From positions 1 to 7,553 of the forward strand of contig JAHFPE010000032.1 in the NCBI GenBank assembly GCA_023261345.1: a stretch of 7,553 bases of DNA, given 5' to 3'. This document shows, in pieces, positions 7,301 to 7,553 of this stretch. The position numbers and the translations under genes are program-made. Every line of letters begins with the position of its first letter. Positions within the stretch are counted from its first letter, which is position 1. The stretch is from Candidatus Woesearchaeota archaeon (GTDB lineage Archaea > Nanobdellota > Nanobdellia > Woesearchaeales > ARS49). The notes beneath the pieces are model-generated. The model had not been told where the DNA came from, did not search any database, and saw only the letters and a list, made by a program, of their open reading frames with translations.

Positions 7301-7327
7301 TGTTTCAACATCAATTCTATGCGCCAA
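4319..7327 (-). CDS. purL: Phosphoribosylformylglycinamidine synthase, PurL with fused N-terminal PurS-like domains
   Basis: This is the ATP-dependent synthetase component that aminates FGAR to FGAM using ammonia from PurQ. It has 1002 residues, between small PurL (about 740, separate PurS) and the 1295-residue E. coli enzyme with built-in glutaminase. Residues about 3-60 and 77-150 look like two PurS-like repeats (HRIDVETTIPDV and WSIEIGFLPGVTDN), which explains the lack of a separate purS. Next come the linker with SEHCKH at 252-257 (catalytic histidine region), ETHNSPAALDPYGG at 317-330 for ATP binding, GGRVGLDGIHGATFSS at 453-468 and TDNGAGGLSCS at 509-519. The second AIRS-type half has DHEVQGGSVLKP at 663-674, GTPFISGKDSM at 773-783 and CHAPGLGG at 891-898. 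The start is TTG: an in-frame TGA lies 3 nt beyond it and a strong ribosome-binding site precedes it. It leads the operon. Confidence 0.95.
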   Translation of the reverse strand: MAHRIDVETTIPDVRANVREKELQNLGFAVEVTRLVDSYVLDKEFSDTDLERIAKSITNPVTEKSLRNERITPENFDWSIEIGFLPGVTDNVGATVRESIEELVNKRFESGEGVYSSQVTYIKGNLSREQVQQIAQGMANSLIQRIHITSREEFLLTKENEPIMPRVLLTNNSLANIVNLECSDEELSKIGKKGIPEYDSAGKLKYTSLGEEMRRGPLALDLSSMIAIRDYFRKKGRAPTDVEIEALAQTWSEHCKHTIFAAQIDEVVDGLFNTYIKGATEEIRARKRDKDFCVSVFVDNSGAIIFDDNNLVTNKVETHNSPAALDPYGGSITGIVGVNRDTIGFGKGAKPVANTYGFCFGSPQDCNLIYRGKDKTNPALLPSRIMSGVIEGVRVGGNCSGISTPQGFVFFDERYKGKPLVFVGTVGLIPRLINSTHSEDKKALPGDYIVMVGGRVGLDGIHGATFSSEGMHSGSPATAVQIGDPITQKKLSDAIVKEARDLGLYRSITDNGAGGLSCSVGEMAKESNGCHVNLDLVPTKYQGMAPWQIWISESQERMTLAVPPEKKDAFIDLMRRRGVEATVIGEFTNTGNCVVDCNSKTVMDIDLAFLHDGVPKKKLSSTYTKPSHEEPELPFCVDLSERLHAMLNRLNICSKEFISTQYDHEVQGGSVLKPHVGKGRVNSDATVTRPLLDSYKGVALSQALFPSYSDIDTGAMAACTIDQAIRNVIAVGGNLEKIALLDNFCWCSSNEPERLGQLKAAAEACYDVAIAYGTPFISGKDSMFNDFNGFDDNDKPIKISIPPTLLTSSIGILPDVRNCVSLDFKQAGDLIYVLGETNDELGGSEYFAMMGDRLSGKPFIGNNVPSVDPEKNIPLYNSLTLAIEQGLVASCHAPGLGGIGVSLAKCAIAGDLGINLDISTLTQNGKLSQDRALFSESTGRFVVSVAPDNAAAFEDLMKEKGAFYQLGKVTKSEFLIKNADLKIIKIETFSLEETYKQRFKNY

Positions 7328-7329
7328 TA

Positions 7330-7338
7330 ATCACCACC
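7330..7338 (-). promoter_or_regulatory. Strong Shine-Dalgarno site that sets the purL TTG start
   Basis: The minus strand reads GGTGGTGAT, with GGTGAT complementary to the CACCTCC-type 3' tail of 16S rRNA. It ends 2 nt before TTG at 7327-7325, and its 5' GGTGG core lies 6 nt away. The in-frame TGA at 7333-7331 overlaps the site, so no earlier start is possible. The next downstream candidates would delete the first PurS-like strand. Confidence 0.75.
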
Positions 7339-7373
7339 AGTTATATTAGTAAAACGTGCAAACTATTGGTCCG

Positions 7374-7380
7374 TTATAAA
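7374..7380 (-). promoter_or_regulatory. TATA box of the purL operon
   Basis: TTTATAA on the minus strand, preceded by the purine-rich GCAAAGG that may serve as a BRE, lies about 50 bp before the purL start. Archaeal spacing predicts a transcription start near 7350, giving a short leader of roughly 22-27 nt containing the ribosome-binding site. No other clear promoter is seen before the SET gene, so purLQNM is probably one transcript. Confidence 0.55.
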
Positions 7381-7423
7381 CCTTTGCGTAAGTATTCTGG
7401 AGTAATAAATCATTGAGTTAACG

Positions 7424-7437
7424 TTGCAGTGTTGCAA
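7424..7437. repeat. Small inverted repeat in the divergent promoter region, possible operator
   Basis: TTGCA and TGCAA face each other across GTGT. The same stretch also contains the direct repeat GTTGCA twice at 8-bp spacing. It lies about 45 bp upstream of the purL TATA box and about 70 bp before the divergent AbrB-like gene, where a regulator could act on either. An inverted repeat of this length can occur by chance. Confidence 0.25.
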
Positions 7438-7508
7438 ATTTAAGAATGTTTGTGGGTACTGTGGTTTATGCCCGAACATTGAAATTCTAGAGATACCCCG
7501 TATTTAAT

Positions 7509-7553
7509 ATGGTAACGCTTACAAAAGTAACTCGAAAATTTCAATTAACAAAA
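7509..7553 (+). CDS. AbrB/SpoVT-type DNA-binding protein, N-terminal fragment (cut by window end)
   Basis: Only the first 15 codons are visible, reading MVTLTKVTRKFQLTK. The VTRKFQ(V/L)T stretch is the hallmark first strand of the AbrB/SpoVT swapped-hairpin domain, found in archaeal transcription regulators and in VapB/MazE-type antitoxins, where the expected continuation is IPKEVRE or similar. The ATG is the only standard start after an in-frame TAG at 7488-7490. No strong ribosome-binding site precedes it. A TTTATG element at 7465-7470 might act as a TATA box. It is divergent from purL across 181 bp. Whether it is a free-standing regulator of the purine operon or the antitoxin of a toxin-antitoxin pair depends on sequence beyond the window. 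Confidence 0.6.
   Translation, partial: MVTLTKVTRKFQLTK

Noticed and set aside
7446..7490. Plus-strand 14-codon ORF in the purL upstream region
   Set aside because: It is very short, has no ribosome-binding site, no repeated or regulatory amino acids, and ends just before the AbrB-like gene; nothing supports a leader peptide.
7328..7508. Riboswitch or structured RNA upstream of purL, as with bacterial purine operons
   Set aside because: The predicted purL leader is only about 22-27 nt, too short for a purine or PRPP riboswitch, and no conserved paired elements were seen.

Overview
The window looks like a chromosomal segment from an archaeon, most plausibly an uncultivated lineage such as a DPANN member with moderate to low GC. 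This is inferred from three things. Archaeal-type TATA boxes lie about 25 bp before the expected transcription starts. The HemK2/Mtq2-type methyltransferase carries the VYEP.EDS signature shared by archaea and eukaryotes. It is joined to a kinase domain resembling the archaeal COG2112 'predicted Ser/Thr kinase' family. No rRNA or tRNA is present to fix the taxonomy. TAA and TGA are both used as stops, so the standard code applies.

Reading right to left on the minus strand, the main block is a purine operon, purL-purQ-purN-purM (7327 down to 1621). It covers three consecutive steps of de novo IMP synthesis. PurN formylates GAR to FGAR, the PurL (with fused PurS-like domains) and PurQ pair converts FGAR to FGAM with glutamine as ammonia donor, and PurM cyclises FGAM to AIR. 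Spacing is tight: 2 nt between purL and purQ, 33 nt between purQ and purN, and a 4-nt ATGA overlap between purN and purM. PurL starts at TTG, supported by a strong Shine-Dalgarno sequence and an upstream in-frame stop. A TATA box lies upstream at about 7374-7380.

After a 62-bp gap with its own TATA-like element comes a two-gene protein-modification unit. The first gene encodes a minimal SET/post-SET lysine methyltransferase (1558-1136). One base after its stop begins a gene that runs off the left edge (1134-1). It encodes one continuous polypeptide joining a HemK2/Mtq2-type glutamine methyltransferase to a COG2112-like kinase. This SET plus methyltransferase-kinase pair is the most unusual content of the window.

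At the right edge, divergent from purL across a 181-bp intergenic region, the first 15 codons of a plus-strand gene show the N-terminal signature of an AbrB/SpoVT-type DNA-binding protein. The intergenic region also holds a small inverted repeat that could be an operator. Every part of the window is accounted for by these genes and short spacers, and no mobile element, CRISPR array or structural RNA was seen.
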